A stretch of DNA of 6,430 nucleotides from Nitrososphaerota archaeon (GCA_021162925.1 JAGGXQ010000050.1:1-6430); one strand, 5' to 3'. Shown: positions 1-6,131, numbered from the stretch's first letter. The notes: generated by a model from the letters alone, not told the origin. Program-made: numbers and translations.

Positions 1-2121
1 CTGTTCTCTCTGTTCCTGCCCAAGGACTTCAACTACACCCTAACCTCCAGGTGGATGAAGAGCTGCGGCAAGGGTGCCGCGAAGGACGTCGTGATAAAGG
101 ACGGAGAGCTGCTGAAGGGGGTCGTGGACAAGGCGACGATAGGGGCGGAAGAGCCGGACAGCGTCCTCCATAGGCTGGTCAAGGATTACGGGACCGAGGC
201 GGCCTCCAAGTTCCTCAACTCCTTCCTCAGGGTTCTGAGGGCCTATATGGACAGGTACGGCTTCACCTACGGTTACGACGAGCTTCAGGTGAGCGACGAG
301 GTGAAGAAGAAGATCGCCAAGGTCATAGACGAGGCGTACAAGAGGGTCGACGAGCTCATAAGGGAGTACAAGGAAGGGACGCTCCCCCTGATAAGGGGCT
401 ACTCCCCTGAGGAGGCGCTCGAGTACTACATAATGGAGGCCCTGAGCAAGGCGAGGGACGAGGCGGGTAAGATAGCCGATTCCTCCCTGCCCGAAGACAA
501 CTCCGGCGTCATAATGGCCAGGACCGGGGCCAGGGGCTCCACCCTGAACATAGGCCAGATGGTCTCGTGCGTAGGGCAGCAGGCGATAAGGGGGAAGAGG
601 ATAGTGAGGGGGTACATGGGCCGCGCCCTCACCCACTTCAAGCGCTACGACCCGTCTCCGGATGCGAGGGGGTTCGTCAGGTCTAACTACAGGGATGGGC
701 TGAACCCGGTCGAGTTCTTCTTCCACTCGATGGCCGGTAGGGAGGGGCTCGTCGATACCGCCGTCAGGACCCAGCAGAGCGGGTACATGCAGAGGAGGCT
801 GATAAACGCCATGGAGCACCTTAAGGTCGAGTACGACCTGACGGTCAGGGACCCCGATGGGAACATAATCCAGTTCGTCTACGGGGAGGACGGCGTCGAT
901 CCGTCGAAGAGCGATCAGGGTAAGGCCGTCAACGTGTTAAAGCTGGCCGAGAGGATAGCCCTGAAGGACAAGGGGCCGAAGCTGAAAGAAGAGGAGCTGA
1001 AAAGTCTTCTGGCTAGGTACGGCAAGAAGCTCAACAAGAAGCTGTTTGAAGAGCTCGAAAGGGCGCTCAAGGAGGTGCCGCTGAGCCGCAAGGGCGCCAA
1101 GGAGCTCTGTGAAAGGACGGTCGAGCTCCTAGAGAAGGCTAGGGTCGAGCCCGGGCTCGCCTGTGGTGTGGTCGCCGCCCAATCCATGGGGGAGCCTGGT
1201 ACCCAGATGACCCTCAGGACCTTCCACTTCGCTGGCGTGAAGGAGAGGGACGTAACCCTTGGCCTCCCAAGGCTCATAGAGCTCGTCGACGCCAGGAAGC
1301 AGATATCGACGCCGAGCATGGACATATACTTGAAGAATGGGAAGTCGAAGGAGGAGGCGCTCAGGATAGCCAGGAAGATACTCTTCACGAAGCTCGCCGA
1401 TCTGGTCGAGTACAGCGAGGTCGACGTCATGGGTAGGATAAAGTTCATCCTAGATGGCAGGAAGCTGGAGGAGAGGGGCTACACGATCGAAGACGTCGAG
1501 AGGGTCCTGAAGGGCGGCAAGAGGAAGGTCGAGGTCGATAGGGAGAGCGGGACCGTCTACGTCACCGTCGGAGAGGCCGACATGGCCACGCTCAACCAGC
1601 TCAGGGAGAAGCTCTTGAGGAGCAGGATAGGCGGGATACCGGGCATAGCCAGGGTTACCGTTGTCAAGCAGGGGGACGAGTGGATGATCCAGACCGCGGG
1701 CTCGAACCTGCAGAAGGTGATGCAGGTCGAAGGAGTCGATCCCTACAGGACCACGACGAACAGCGTGTACGAAATCTACCTAACCCTGGGGATAGAGGCC
1801 GCCAGGAACGCGCTCGTCAAGGAGATATACGGGACCCTTCAGGAGCAGGGCCTAGAGGTCGATATCAGGCACATATACCTCCTTGCGGATCTCATGACGT
1901 CTAAAGGGTTGATACAGCAGGTCGGGAGGCATGGGGTAACGGGGAGTAAGCACAGCGTCTTGGCGAGGGCGGCGTTCGAGATAACCGTCCCAACCCTCGC
2001 TTCCGCCGCCGTAAGCGGGGAGGTCGACCGGCTCAAGGGGGTTACGGAGAGCGTGATAGTGGGCCTGCCGATACCCGTCGGGACCGGGATGGTCGACATA
2101 TTCATGAAGAAGGAGGTGTGA
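1..2121 (+). CDS. rpoA: DNA-directed RNA polymerase large subunit RpoA, unsplit A'-A'' (5' partial)
   Basis: Catalytic large subunit of archaeal RNA polymerase, the counterpart of bacterial beta' and eukaryotic Rpb1. The reading frame is open from base 1, so this is the C-terminal 706 residues; the NADFDGD metal site lies upstream of the window. Visible parts, numbered from base 1: LFLPKDFNYTL at the start (end of A' pore/funnel region), a bridge helix at about 235-267 (NPVEFFFHSMAGREG, then GYMQRRL), YGEDGVDP at 294-301, where A' normally ends in split archaea, and the trigger loop at 397-413 (GEPGTQMTLRTFHFAGV, His409 matching yeast Rpb1 His1085). The jaw/cleft end carries RHGVTGSKHSVLARAAFE and PIPVGTGMVDIFM. 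No stop, ribosome binding site or new start separates the A' and A'' parts, so this is one fused subunit. No intein is present. The last codons contain the ribosome binding site of rpl30e. Identity is certain. Confidence 0.97.
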   Translation: MFSLFLPKDFNYTLTSRWMKSCGKGAAKDVVIKDGELLKGVVDKATIGAEEPDSVLHRLVKDYGTEAASKFLNSFLRVLRAYMDRYGFTYGYDELQVSDEVKKKIAKVIDEAYKRVDELIREYKEGTLPLIRGYSPEEALEYYIMEALSKARDEAGKIADSSLPEDNSGVIMARTGARGSTLNIGQMVSCVGQQAIRGKRIVRGYMGRALTHFKRYDPSPDARGFVRSNYRDGLNPVEFFFHSMAGREGLVDTAVRTQQSGYMQRRLINAMEHLKVEYDLTVRDPDGNIIQFVYGEDGVDPSKSDQGKAVNVLKLAERIALKDKGPKLKEEELKSLLARYGKKLNKKLFEELERALKEVPLSRKGAKELCERTVELLEKARVEPGLACGVVAAQSMGEPGTQMTLRTFHFAGVKERDVTLGLPRLIELVDARKQISTPSMDIYLKNGKSKEEALRIARKILFTKLADLVEYSEVDVMGRIKFILDGRKLEERGYTIEDVERVLKGGKRKVEVDRESGTVYVTVGEADMATLNQLREKLLRSRIGGIPGIARVTVVKQGDEWMIQTAGSNLQKVMQVEGVDPYRTTTNSVYEIYLTLGIEAARNALVKEIYGTLQEQGLEVDIRHIYLLADLMTSKGLIQQVGRHGVTGSKHSVLARAAFEITVPTLASAAVSGEVDRLKGVTESVIVGLPIPVGTGMVDIFMKKEV
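2111..2118 (+). promoter_or_regulatory. Shine-Dalgarno for rpl30e, inside the rpoA 3' end
   Basis: AGGAGGTG matches the anti-Shine-Dalgarno tail of archaeal 16S rRNA over eight bases and lies in the last sense codons of rpoA. It sits 5 nt before the TTG at 2124. It overlaps the alternative in-frame GTG at 2118, so it selects the TTG as start. The arrangement suggests translational coupling of rpl30e to rpoA. Confidence 0.75.
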
Positions 2122-2123
2122 GG

Positions 2124-2435
2124 TTGAGCGAGAAGGCCCTGGGGGATTTCTTCTCAAAGGTCATGAAGACCGGCAGGTACCACATAGGCCTCAGGGAGGT
2201 GCTCAAGAACCTGAAGGATGCGAGGCTCGTCGTAGTGAGCTCGTCCCTGACCGAAGAGGAGCTCGCTTCGATCGAAGAGGGGCTCAAGGGCAGATCGGTG
2301 CCCCTGATCAGGTACGAGGGGGACTCGGTCAAGCTGGGAAGGGTCTGCGGGCTGCCTTTCAGGGTCAAGGCGGTATCGGTGAGGCATCCCGGGGAGGCGA
2401 GCATAAGGAAGCTGCTCAAATCCATGAAAGGATGA
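2124..2435 (+). CDS. rpl30e: Large ribosomal subunit protein eL30 (L30e)
   Basis: A 103-residue protein of the L7Ae/L30e/S12e/Gadd45 RNA-binding fold, and a component of the archaeal/eukaryotic 50S/60S subunit absent from bacteria. The core pattern is visible: YHIGLREVLKNLK (19-31), the hydrophobic strand RLVVVSSS (34-41), VPLIRYEGDSVKLGRVCG (59-76, family motif YEG.SVeLG..cG) and a final AVSVRHPGEASI. Length is normal for the family (about 100). I start at TTG 2124 rather than GTG 2118 because a strong ribosome binding site ends at 2118. The gene begins 2 nt after the rpoA stop, in the usual archaeal order rpoA-rpl30e-nusA, and its TGA overlaps the next ATG by 4 nt. Assignment to L30e rather than another L7Ae-fold protein rests on motif plus position. 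Confidence 0.88.
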   Translation: MSEKALGDFFSKVMKTGRYHIGLREVLKNLKDARLVVVSSSLTEEELASIEEGLKGRSVPLIRYEGDSVKLGRVCGLPFRVKAVSVRHPGEASIRKLLKSMKG

Positions 2436-2650
2436 ACCACCCCCTCTTCTTCTTGGGCCTCGCCCTAGCCCTGCTCGGCCTACTGATGCTCATCGGCTCC
2501 CTTAAGGGTTCCAGGTTCGAGTCCTTCTTCCTGGGCTTCATAGGGCCGATACCGATCTTCTTCAAGGGTAAGGGGATCTGGCCCCTTCTGATCTTCGTAA
2601 TGGCGCTCTTGGCGGTGATCCTGTTATGGACTCAGCCGATTCATCTCTAG
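2432..2650 (+). CDS. Small two-helix membrane protein, DUF131/TIGR00304-like
   Basis: A 72-residue hydrophobic protein of unknown function. It has a first membrane segment at about 4-23, a loop with a few basic residues and the motif FIGPIPIFFKGKG (36-48), a second segment at about 50-66 and a very short tail. The two-helix layout with a central GPIPI-type loop resembles the archaeal DUF131 (TIGR00304) family as I recall it; I could not run a profile search. The ATG lies in an ATGA overlap with the eL30 stop, pointing to translational coupling; the only ribosome binding site is a weak AAAGG right at the start. Codon use differs from neighbours: Ile is ATC 5, ATA 2, ATT 1, whereas tuf is ATA 31, ATC 7. 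Co-transcription with rpl30e is likely, but no role in translation can be inferred. Confidence 0.75.
   Translation: MNHPLFFLGLALALLGLLMLIGSLKGSRFESFFLGFIGPIPIFFKGKGIWPLLIFVMALLAVILLWTQPIHL
2614..2620 (+). promoter_or_regulatory. Shine-Dalgarno for second membrane-protein gene
   Basis: GGTGATC matches part of the archaeal Shine-Dalgarno consensus AGGAGGTGATC. It lies inside the preceding coding region, 5 nt before the ATG at 2626, and supports that start and the 25-bp gene overlap. Confidence 0.5.
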
Positions 2651-2901
2651 AAGCTTGGTTCGGACTGGCTTCGCTTCTGGGTTTCATCCTGCTCTTCATA
2701 GGGCTCGTCTTAATGCTTTTGAGCCTCTCATCATCGGCTTCGACCTCTGGCGTCATCGTGATCTTTCCTTTCTTCGCCGTCAAAACGGACTCCCCGCTCC
2801 TGCCCATCCTTCTGTTCCTCGTCTTCTCGCTCCTCCTGATCGTGGCGCTCCTATGGCTACGGGGACCTAAAGGTTTAAATCATGAAATCCAGAAGACCTA
2901 A
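2626..2901 (+). CDS. Small two-helix membrane protein, possible DUF131-like paralogue
   Basis: A 91-residue hypothetical membrane protein. An N-terminal polar stretch (MDSADSSLEAW) is followed by membrane segments at about 12-34 and 57-78. Between them lies a Ser/Thr-rich stretch and SGVIVIFPFFAVKTDS (41-56), at the same place as FIGPIPIFF in the upstream protein. Same topology, size class and adjacency suggest an old tandem duplication, though residue identity is low by eye. It overlaps the upstream gene by 25 bp in another frame and has its own ribosome binding site. Ile is ATC 6, ATA 1, the two Arg/Trp-region codons use CGG rather than AGG, and Ser uses TCA/TCT/TCG freely, all unlike the ribosomal genes. 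Its 3' end contains the probable nusA promoter. An alternative is that it belongs to an unrelated two-helix family. Confidence 0.65.
   Translation: MDSADSSLEAWFGLASLLGFILLFIGLVLMLLSLSSSASTSGVIVIFPFFAVKTDSPLLPILLFLVFSLLLIVALLWLRGPKGLNHEIQKT
2874..2880 (+). promoter_or_regulatory. TATA-like element, probable nusA promoter
   Basis: TTTAAAT, preceded by the purine-rich CTAAAGG that could serve as BRE, lies in the last codons of the second membrane-protein gene. Archaeal transcription usually starts about 25 nt downstream, here near 2900-2906. That is after the upstream ATG at 2882 and before the ATG at 2915, so it argues for the latter as nusA start. Confidence 0.45.
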
Positions 2902-2914
2902 TCGTCAGAGCGGT

Positions 2915-3358
2915 ATGTCATCGGAGATCAAGCTAACTTCGGAGGAGTTCGGCCTCCTTTCCCTCTTCCAAACGGTGAGTGGGGTAACGGCCCTCGATTG
3001 CGTCGTGGACGAGGAGATGGGTAGGATAATATTCGTCGTCGAGAAGGAGAAGATGGGGCTCGCCATCGGGAAGAACGGCATGGTGATAAAGCACGTGGAG
3101 AAGCTGGTCGGGAGGCCCGTCGAGGTCGTCGAGTACTCGGAGGACCCGAAGGTCTTCCTGAAGAACTGCCTCGACCCTAGGTACGTGAGGGAGGTGAGGG
3201 CCGTCGATAAGGGGGGCGGGGGTAAGATGCTCATAGCCCTCGTCGACGCTAGGAAGAAGGGCGCCGTCCTGGGGAGGAGGGGGAAGAACGCCAAGAGGGC
3301 AAGGCTCCTGCTCAAGAGGCACTTCGGCATAAGCGATGTGAAGATAATGAGTACCTGA
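2915..3358 (+). CDS. nusA: Archaeal NusA-like transcription elongation/termination factor (two KH domains)
   Basis: A 147-residue RNA-binding protein corresponding to the KH1-KH2 part of bacterial NusA. Archaeal forms lack the polymerase-binding N-terminal domain and the S1 domain, as here. KH1 has GLAIGKNGMVIKHVEKLVG with the GxxG loop GKNG at 52-55. KH2 has GAVLGRRGKNAKRARLLLKR with GRRG at 120-123. A Gly-rich turn (KGGGGK, 99-104) lies between them. The frame is also open back to ATG 2882, adding 11 basic residues. I prefer 2915 because the family-like sequence (SSEIKLTSEEFGLLSLF) begins there, the TATA-like element would start RNA just upstream of it, and it avoids overlap with the previous gene. 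No strong Shine-Dalgarno is present. Codon use is back to the operon norm (Ile ATA 6, ATC 2). It lies between rpl30e and rps12 as in many archaea. Confidence 0.93.
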   Translation: MSSEIKLTSEEFGLLSLFQTVSGVTALDCVVDEEMGRIIFVVEKEKMGLAIGKNGMVIKHVEKLVGRPVEVVEYSEDPKVFLKNCLDPRYVREVRAVDKGGGGKMLIALVDARKKGAVLGRRGKNAKRARLLLKRHFGISDVKIMST

Positions 3359-3368
3359 TGCGACACGC

Positions 3369-3376
3369 TTTTATAA
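3369..3376 (+). promoter_or_regulatory. TATA box for rps12
   Basis: TTTTATAA stands in the 39-bp gap between nusA and rps12, with its first base 29 nt before the ATG at 3398. Transcription about 25 nt downstream would begin at or within a few bases of the ATG, giving a leaderless or nearly leaderless mRNA. A weak GAGG lies at 3390-3393. Confidence 0.6.
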
Positions 3377-3397
3377 CCCTATTGCGGTAGAGGCGGT

Positions 3398-3832
3398 ATG
3401 AAGTCCCCCAACGGCCTGTTCGCCGCGAGGAAGCTGGTAGCCAACCGTAGGAAGTTCAGGTGGTCCGACAAGTACTACAAGCGTAGGATGCTCCAGCTCG
3501 ACAAGAAGGCAGACCCCCTAGAGGGGGCCCCGCAGGCTAGGGGGATCGTCCTAGAGAAGGTAGGGATAGAGTCGAAGCAGCCCAACTCCGCCATAAGGAA
3601 GTGTGTGAGGGTCCAGCTGATAAAGAACGGCAAGGTCATAACCGCATTCGCCCCTGGGGACGGCGCCCTCAACCTGATAGACGAGCACGACGAGGTAATC
3701 GTCGAGGGTATAGGTGGCTCGATGGGAAGGAGCATGGGGGACATACCGGGGGTCAGGTGGAAGGTCGTCAAGGTCAACGGCGTATCCCTGAAGGAGCTGC
3801 TCCTGGGCAGGAAGGAGAAGCCTAGGAGGTGA
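3398..3832 (+). CDS. rps12: Small ribosomal subunit protein uS12
   Basis: A 144-residue uS12 (bacterial RpsL, eukaryotic Rps23) that sits at the decoding centre of the 30S subunit and affects tRNA selection fidelity. The archaeal/eukaryotic N-terminal extension ([18 protein letters not shown]) is present, followed by [18 protein letters not shown] and the decoding loop [20 protein letters not shown] (60-79). Pro62 of KQPNSA corresponds to the proline hydroxylated in eukaryotic Rps23. The C-terminal half has [18 protein letters not shown] and [15 protein letters not shown]. Length and start (ATG behind a TATA box) fit the family. The final Arg-Arg-stop codons AGG AGG TGA are at the same time the ribosome binding site of rps7, with the two genes 4 nt apart, so S12 and S7 are almost certainly translated from one message. 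Confidence 0.98.
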   Translation: MKSPNGLFAARKLVANRRKFRWSDKYYKRRMLQLDKKADPLEGAPQARGIVLEKVGIESKQPNSAIRKCVRVQLIKNGKVITAFAPGDGALNLIDEHDEVIVEGIGGSMGRSMGDIPGVRWKVVKVNGVSLKELLLGRKEKPRR

Positions 3833-3833
3833 T
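3824..3833 (+). promoter_or_regulatory. Full-length Shine-Dalgarno for rps7, overlapping the rps12 stop
   Basis: AGGAGGTGAT matches the archaeal anti-Shine-Dalgarno over ten bases. It is built from the last two Arg codons and stop of rps12 plus the next base, and ends 3 nt before the TTG at 3837. An ATG at 3832 is inside it but in the wrong frame for S7, so this site decides for the TTG start. Confidence 0.8.
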
Positions 3834-3836
3834 GAA

Positions 3837-4433
3837 TTGGAAAAGCCCAAGCTCCTCCTCTTCAACAAATGGGACTTCGAGGAGGTCGAGGTCAAGGACC
3901 CGGGCCTAAAGAACGTGATTTCGCTCAAGCCGCTGATAGTCCCCACATCGATGGGGAGGCACGAGCACCGGCGCTTCAAGAAGACCGAGGTCAACATAGT
4001 CGAGAGGCTCGTGAACAAGCTCATGCACTTCGGGAAGAAGGGTTGGAAGAACACGGGGAGGATGGGAGGGAAGAAGCTGAAGGCGATAAACATAGTGAAG
4101 ACCGCCTTCGAGATAGTCCACCTGAAGACCGGGGAGAACCCGATACAGGTCCTAGTCAGGGCCATCGAGAACGCCGCCCCGAACGAGGACACGACCAGGA
4201 TAATCTACGGAGGGGTCGTTTACCACCTGGCGGTCAACATATCCCCGGTCAGGAGGGTCGATCTGGCGCTCAGGTTCATAACCGAAGGGGCCAGGGAGGC
4301 GGCGTTCAGCTCCCCGAAGGGGATAGAAGAGGCCTTGGCCGACGAGCTTATCTTGGCCTCTAGGGGAGATCAGAACAGCTACGCCATAAGGAAGAAGAAC
4401 GAGCAGGAGCGGATAGCCCTGGCCTCTAGGTAG
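3837..4433 (+). CDS. rps7: Small ribosomal subunit protein uS7
   Basis: A 198-residue uS7, which nucleates assembly of the 30S head and lines the E site. The N-terminus ([20 protein letters not shown]) matches archaeal S7, followed by the basic [10 protein letters not shown] (40-49), [27 protein letters not shown], the beta-hairpin region [19 protein letters not shown], the helix [19 protein letters not shown] and the archaeal C-terminus [21 protein letters not shown] is taken as start because the family-like sequence begins at once after it and a ten-base Shine-Dalgarno precedes it; the next in-frame Met is at residue 39, too late. Length fits archaeal S7 (about 190-215). It is followed by a 53-bp gap with the tuf promoter; the EF-2 gene that some archaea have here is missing. 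Confidence 0.97.
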   Translation: MEKPKLLLFNKWDFEEVEVKDPGLKNVISLKPLIVPTSMGRHEHRRFKKTEVNIVERLVNKLMHFGKKGWKNTGRMGGKKLKAINIVKTAFEIVHLKTGENPIQVLVRAIENAAPNEDTTRIIYGGVVYHLAVNISPVRRVDLALRFITEGAREAAFSSPKGIEEALADELILASRGDQNSYAIRKKNEQERIALASR

Positions 4434-4447
4434 GCTCGGTTAAAACC

Positions 4448-4454
4448 TTATATA
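4448..4454 (+). promoter_or_regulatory. TATA box for tuf
   Basis: TTATATA, preceded by TTAAAACC (4440-4447), which resembles a BRE, lies in the gap between rps7 and tuf. Transcription about 25 nt downstream (near 4473-4479) would give a short leader of about 8-14 nt. Confidence 0.6.
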
Positions 4455-4477
4455 GCCATCCTTCTTCCCTTAAGCAC

Positions 4478-4483
4478 GGAGGG
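4478..4483 (+). promoter_or_regulatory. Shine-Dalgarno for tuf
   Basis: GGAGGG lies 3 nt before the ATG at 4487, close to the predicted RNA 5' end. It is a moderate match with short spacing. Confidence 0.45.
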
Positions 4484-4486
4484 AAC

Positions 4487-5800
4487 ATGCCCGCGAAACC
4501 GCATCTGAACTTGGTAGTGGTAGGACACGTAGACCACGGAAAGTCGACCCTGATGGGGCACTTCCTGTACAAACTGGGGGTCATAGACCAGAGGACCATA
4601 GACGCGTACGCGAAGGAGTCGGAGAAGACGGGTGCAGGAGACACCTTCAAGTTCGCATGGGTCCTCGATACGCTGAAGGACGAGAGGGAAAGGGGCGTAA
4701 CGATAGACATAGCCTTCCAGAAGTTCGAGACCGACAAGTACTTCTTCACCCTCATAGACGCTCCAGGGCACAGGGACTTCATAAAGAACATGATAACGGG
4801 GGCTTCCGAAGCCGACGTCGCGATCCTGGTCTCTTCGGCGAAGAAGGGTGAGTTCGAGGTCGGTGTCGCCCCAGGCGGCCAGACCAGGGAGCACGCCTTT
4901 CTGCTGAAGACCTTGGGCGTCGACCAGCTGGTCGTGGCGATAAACAAGATGGACGATCAGACCGTCAACTACAGCAAGGAGAGGTACGAGGAGTGCAAGG
5001 CCAAGCTTGAGCAGCTCCTCAAGACGATAGGGTACGATGTGAGGAAGATCAGGTTCATACCGGTCTCGGCGTGGAAGGGGGACAACCTGATAACCAGGTC
5101 GGAGAACATGCCCTGGTACGACGGACCGACGCTCTTCGAAGCCCTGGACGAGTTCCAGGAGCCTCCAAAGCCCGTGGACAAGCCGCTCAGGCTCCCGATA
5201 CAGGACGTCTACACCATAACCGGGGTCGGAACGGTCCCGGTAGGCAGGATAGAGACCGGAAGGCTCAAGGTAGGGGATCAGGTGATCATAAACCCGCCCG
5301 GCATAGTGGCCGAGGTCAGGTCGATAGAGACCCACCACACGCCGATCCAGGAGGCGATCGCAGGGGACAACATAGGGTTCAACCTGAGGGGAGTGGAGAA
5401 GAGGAGCATAAGGAGGGGCTACATGGTAGGCCATCCGGACAACCCGCCGACCGTAGCGAAGGAGTTCATAGCCCAGATAATCGTGGTCTATCACCCGACC
5501 GCCATAGCCGCCGGGTACACGCCGGTCCTTCACGCGCACACCGCCCAGGTCGCGGCCCAGATAACCGAGCTGATATCCAAGATAGACCCGAGGACGGGGC
5601 AGGTGATAGAGGAGCACCCGAAGTTCCTGAAGACGGGGGACTCTGCGATAGTAAGGATGCGACCCATCAGGCCCCTGTGCATAGAGACCTTCAAGGAGTT
5701 CCCGGAGATAGGGAGGTTCGCCGTGAGGGATATGGGGATGACCATAGCCGCGGGAGTGGTTAAGGAGATAACCCAGAAGTACGAACCGGGGAAGAAGTAG
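4487..5800 (+). CDS. tuf: Translation elongation factor 1-alpha (EF-1A, archaeal EF-Tu)
   Basis: A 437-residue GTPase that delivers aminoacyl-tRNA to the ribosomal A site. The G domain is complete: P-loop GHVDHGKST (13-21), switch I region ending RGVTID, DAPGH (91-95), NKMD (153-156) and SAW (194-196). Residues about 121-131 ([11 protein letters not shown]) are the 11-residue insertion described for eocyte archaea and eukaryotes. Domains 2 and 3 follow, with [22 protein letters not shown] and a closing [17 protein letters not shown]. Length is normal (about 430-440). Codon bias is extreme: Ile ATA 31, ATC 7, no ATT; Arg AGG 22, CGA 1, fitting a highly expressed gene in this genome. It has its own promoter and is separated from rps10 by 7 nt, so the two are probably co-transcribed. 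Confidence 0.99.
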   Translation: MPAKPHLNLVVVGHVDHGKSTLMGHFLYKLGVIDQRTIDAYAKESEKTGAGDTFKFAWVLDTLKDERERGVTIDIAFQKFETDKYFFTLIDAPGHRDFIKNMITGASEADVAILVSSAKKGEFEVGVAPGGQTREHAFLLKTLGVDQLVVAINKMDDQTVNYSKERYEECKAKLEQLLKTIGYDVRKIRFIPVSAWKGDNLITRSENMPWYDGPTLFEALDEFQEPPKPVDKPLRLPIQDVYTITGVGTVPVGRIETGRLKVGDQVIINPPGIVAEVRSIETHHTPIQEAIAGDNIGFNLRGVEKRSIRRGYMVGHPDNPPTVAKEFIAQIIVVYHPTAIAAGYTPVLHAHTAQVAAQITELISKIDPRTGQVIEEHPKFLKTGDSAIVRMRPIRPLCIETFKEFPEIGRFAVRDMGMTIAAGVVKEITQKYEPGKK

Positions 5801-5807
5801 ATCGGAA

Positions 5808-6122
5808 ATGCCCCAGATGGCAAGGATAAGGCTTTCGAGTAACAACCTAAAGAACCTGCTGAGCGTATGCAATGAAATAGTCGCGATAGCCGAAAAGACG
5901 GGGGTCAAGATGAGGGGTCCGATACCCCTCCCGACCAAGAGGCTGATGGTGGTCACCAGGAAGGCACCTAGCGGCCAGGGCAGCCATACGTTCGACAAGT
6001 GGGAGATGAGGATACACAGGAGGCTCATCGACATAGACGCCGACGAGAGGACGATGAGGAGGCTGATGAGGATAAGGGTCCCGGACGACGTCCGGATCGA
6101 GGTCTCTTTTATAAGGAGGTAG
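5808..6122 (+). CDS. rps10: Small ribosomal subunit protein uS10
   Basis: A 104-residue uS10 of the 30S head (bacterial RpsJ, eukaryotic Rps20). It shows RIRLSSNN (6-13), [17 protein letters not shown] (29-45), the extended loop [17 protein letters not shown] (49-65), [11 protein letters not shown] (66-76) and [18 protein letters not shown]. Archaeal S10 is usually about 102 residues, so ATG 5808 fits; ATG 5817 (MARIRLSS) is a possible alternative that would shorten it by three. The Shine-Dalgarno is weak (GATCGGA). The position directly after tuf is classical for archaea. The C-terminal codons contain both a TTTTATAA box and an AGGAGGT, discussed under the downstream phosphatase. Its final residues SFIRR are more basic than the acidic/hydrophobic ending I expect for archaeal S10. 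Confidence 0.97.
   Translation: MPQMARIRLSSNNLKNLLSVCNEIVAIAEKTGVKMRGPIPLPTKRLMVVTRKAPSGQGSHTFDKWEMRIHRRLIDIDADERTMRRLMRIRVPDDVRIEVSFIRR
6107..6114 (+). promoter_or_regulatory. TATA box for the phosphatase gene, inside the rps10 3' end
   Basis: TTTTATAA is identical to the box before rps12 and begins 30 nt before the ATG at 6137, compared with 29 nt there. This predicts a transcription start at or very near the ATG and a leaderless mRNA. It lies in the last sense codons of rps10. Confidence 0.55.
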
Positions 6123-6131
6123 CCCACCCAA

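Noticed and set aside
40..819. A 259-residue minus-strand open frame inside rpoA.
   Set aside because: It is a mirror of the biased rpoA codons; the Pro/Leu/Val-rich translation has no family features and no start signals.
877..1140. Possible hidden A'' start (for example GTG at 934) that would make rpoA effectively split.
   Set aside because: No Shine-Dalgarno or stop codon accompanies it, and the frame is continuous with well-formed coding sequence on both sides.
2118..2120. GTG at 2118 as the start of rpl30e.
   Set aside because: It overlaps the Shine-Dalgarno sequence that is properly spaced for TTG 2124, and adds only two non-conserved residues.
3514..3527. CCCCC-TAGA-GGGGG hairpin in rps12, about 115 nt after the start, considered as an attenuator.
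   Set aside because: It falls on the conserved DPLEGAP codons, so protein constraint explains it, and there is no T-run or competing structure.
4354..4430. Direct repeat TGGCCTCTAGG at 4354-4364 and 4420-4430 in rps7.
   Set aside because: Both copies encode the conserved LASR-type segments of the S7 C-terminus; two short matches do not indicate a mobile or regulatory repeat.
5071..5763. A 230-residue plus-strand open frame in another frame of tuf.
   Set aside because: It lies wholly within EF-1A; its Gly/Arg/Asp/Pro-rich composition is typical of frame-shifted high-GC coding sequence.
4448..6127. A 559-residue open frame on the minus strand across tuf and rps10, longer than either sense gene.
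   Set aside because: It arises because the sense genes seldom use codons whose complement is a stop in that frame. The product is an implausible Leu/Tyr/Gly/Arg-rich string with no recognisable domain, while the sense strand encodes certain EF-1A and uS10.
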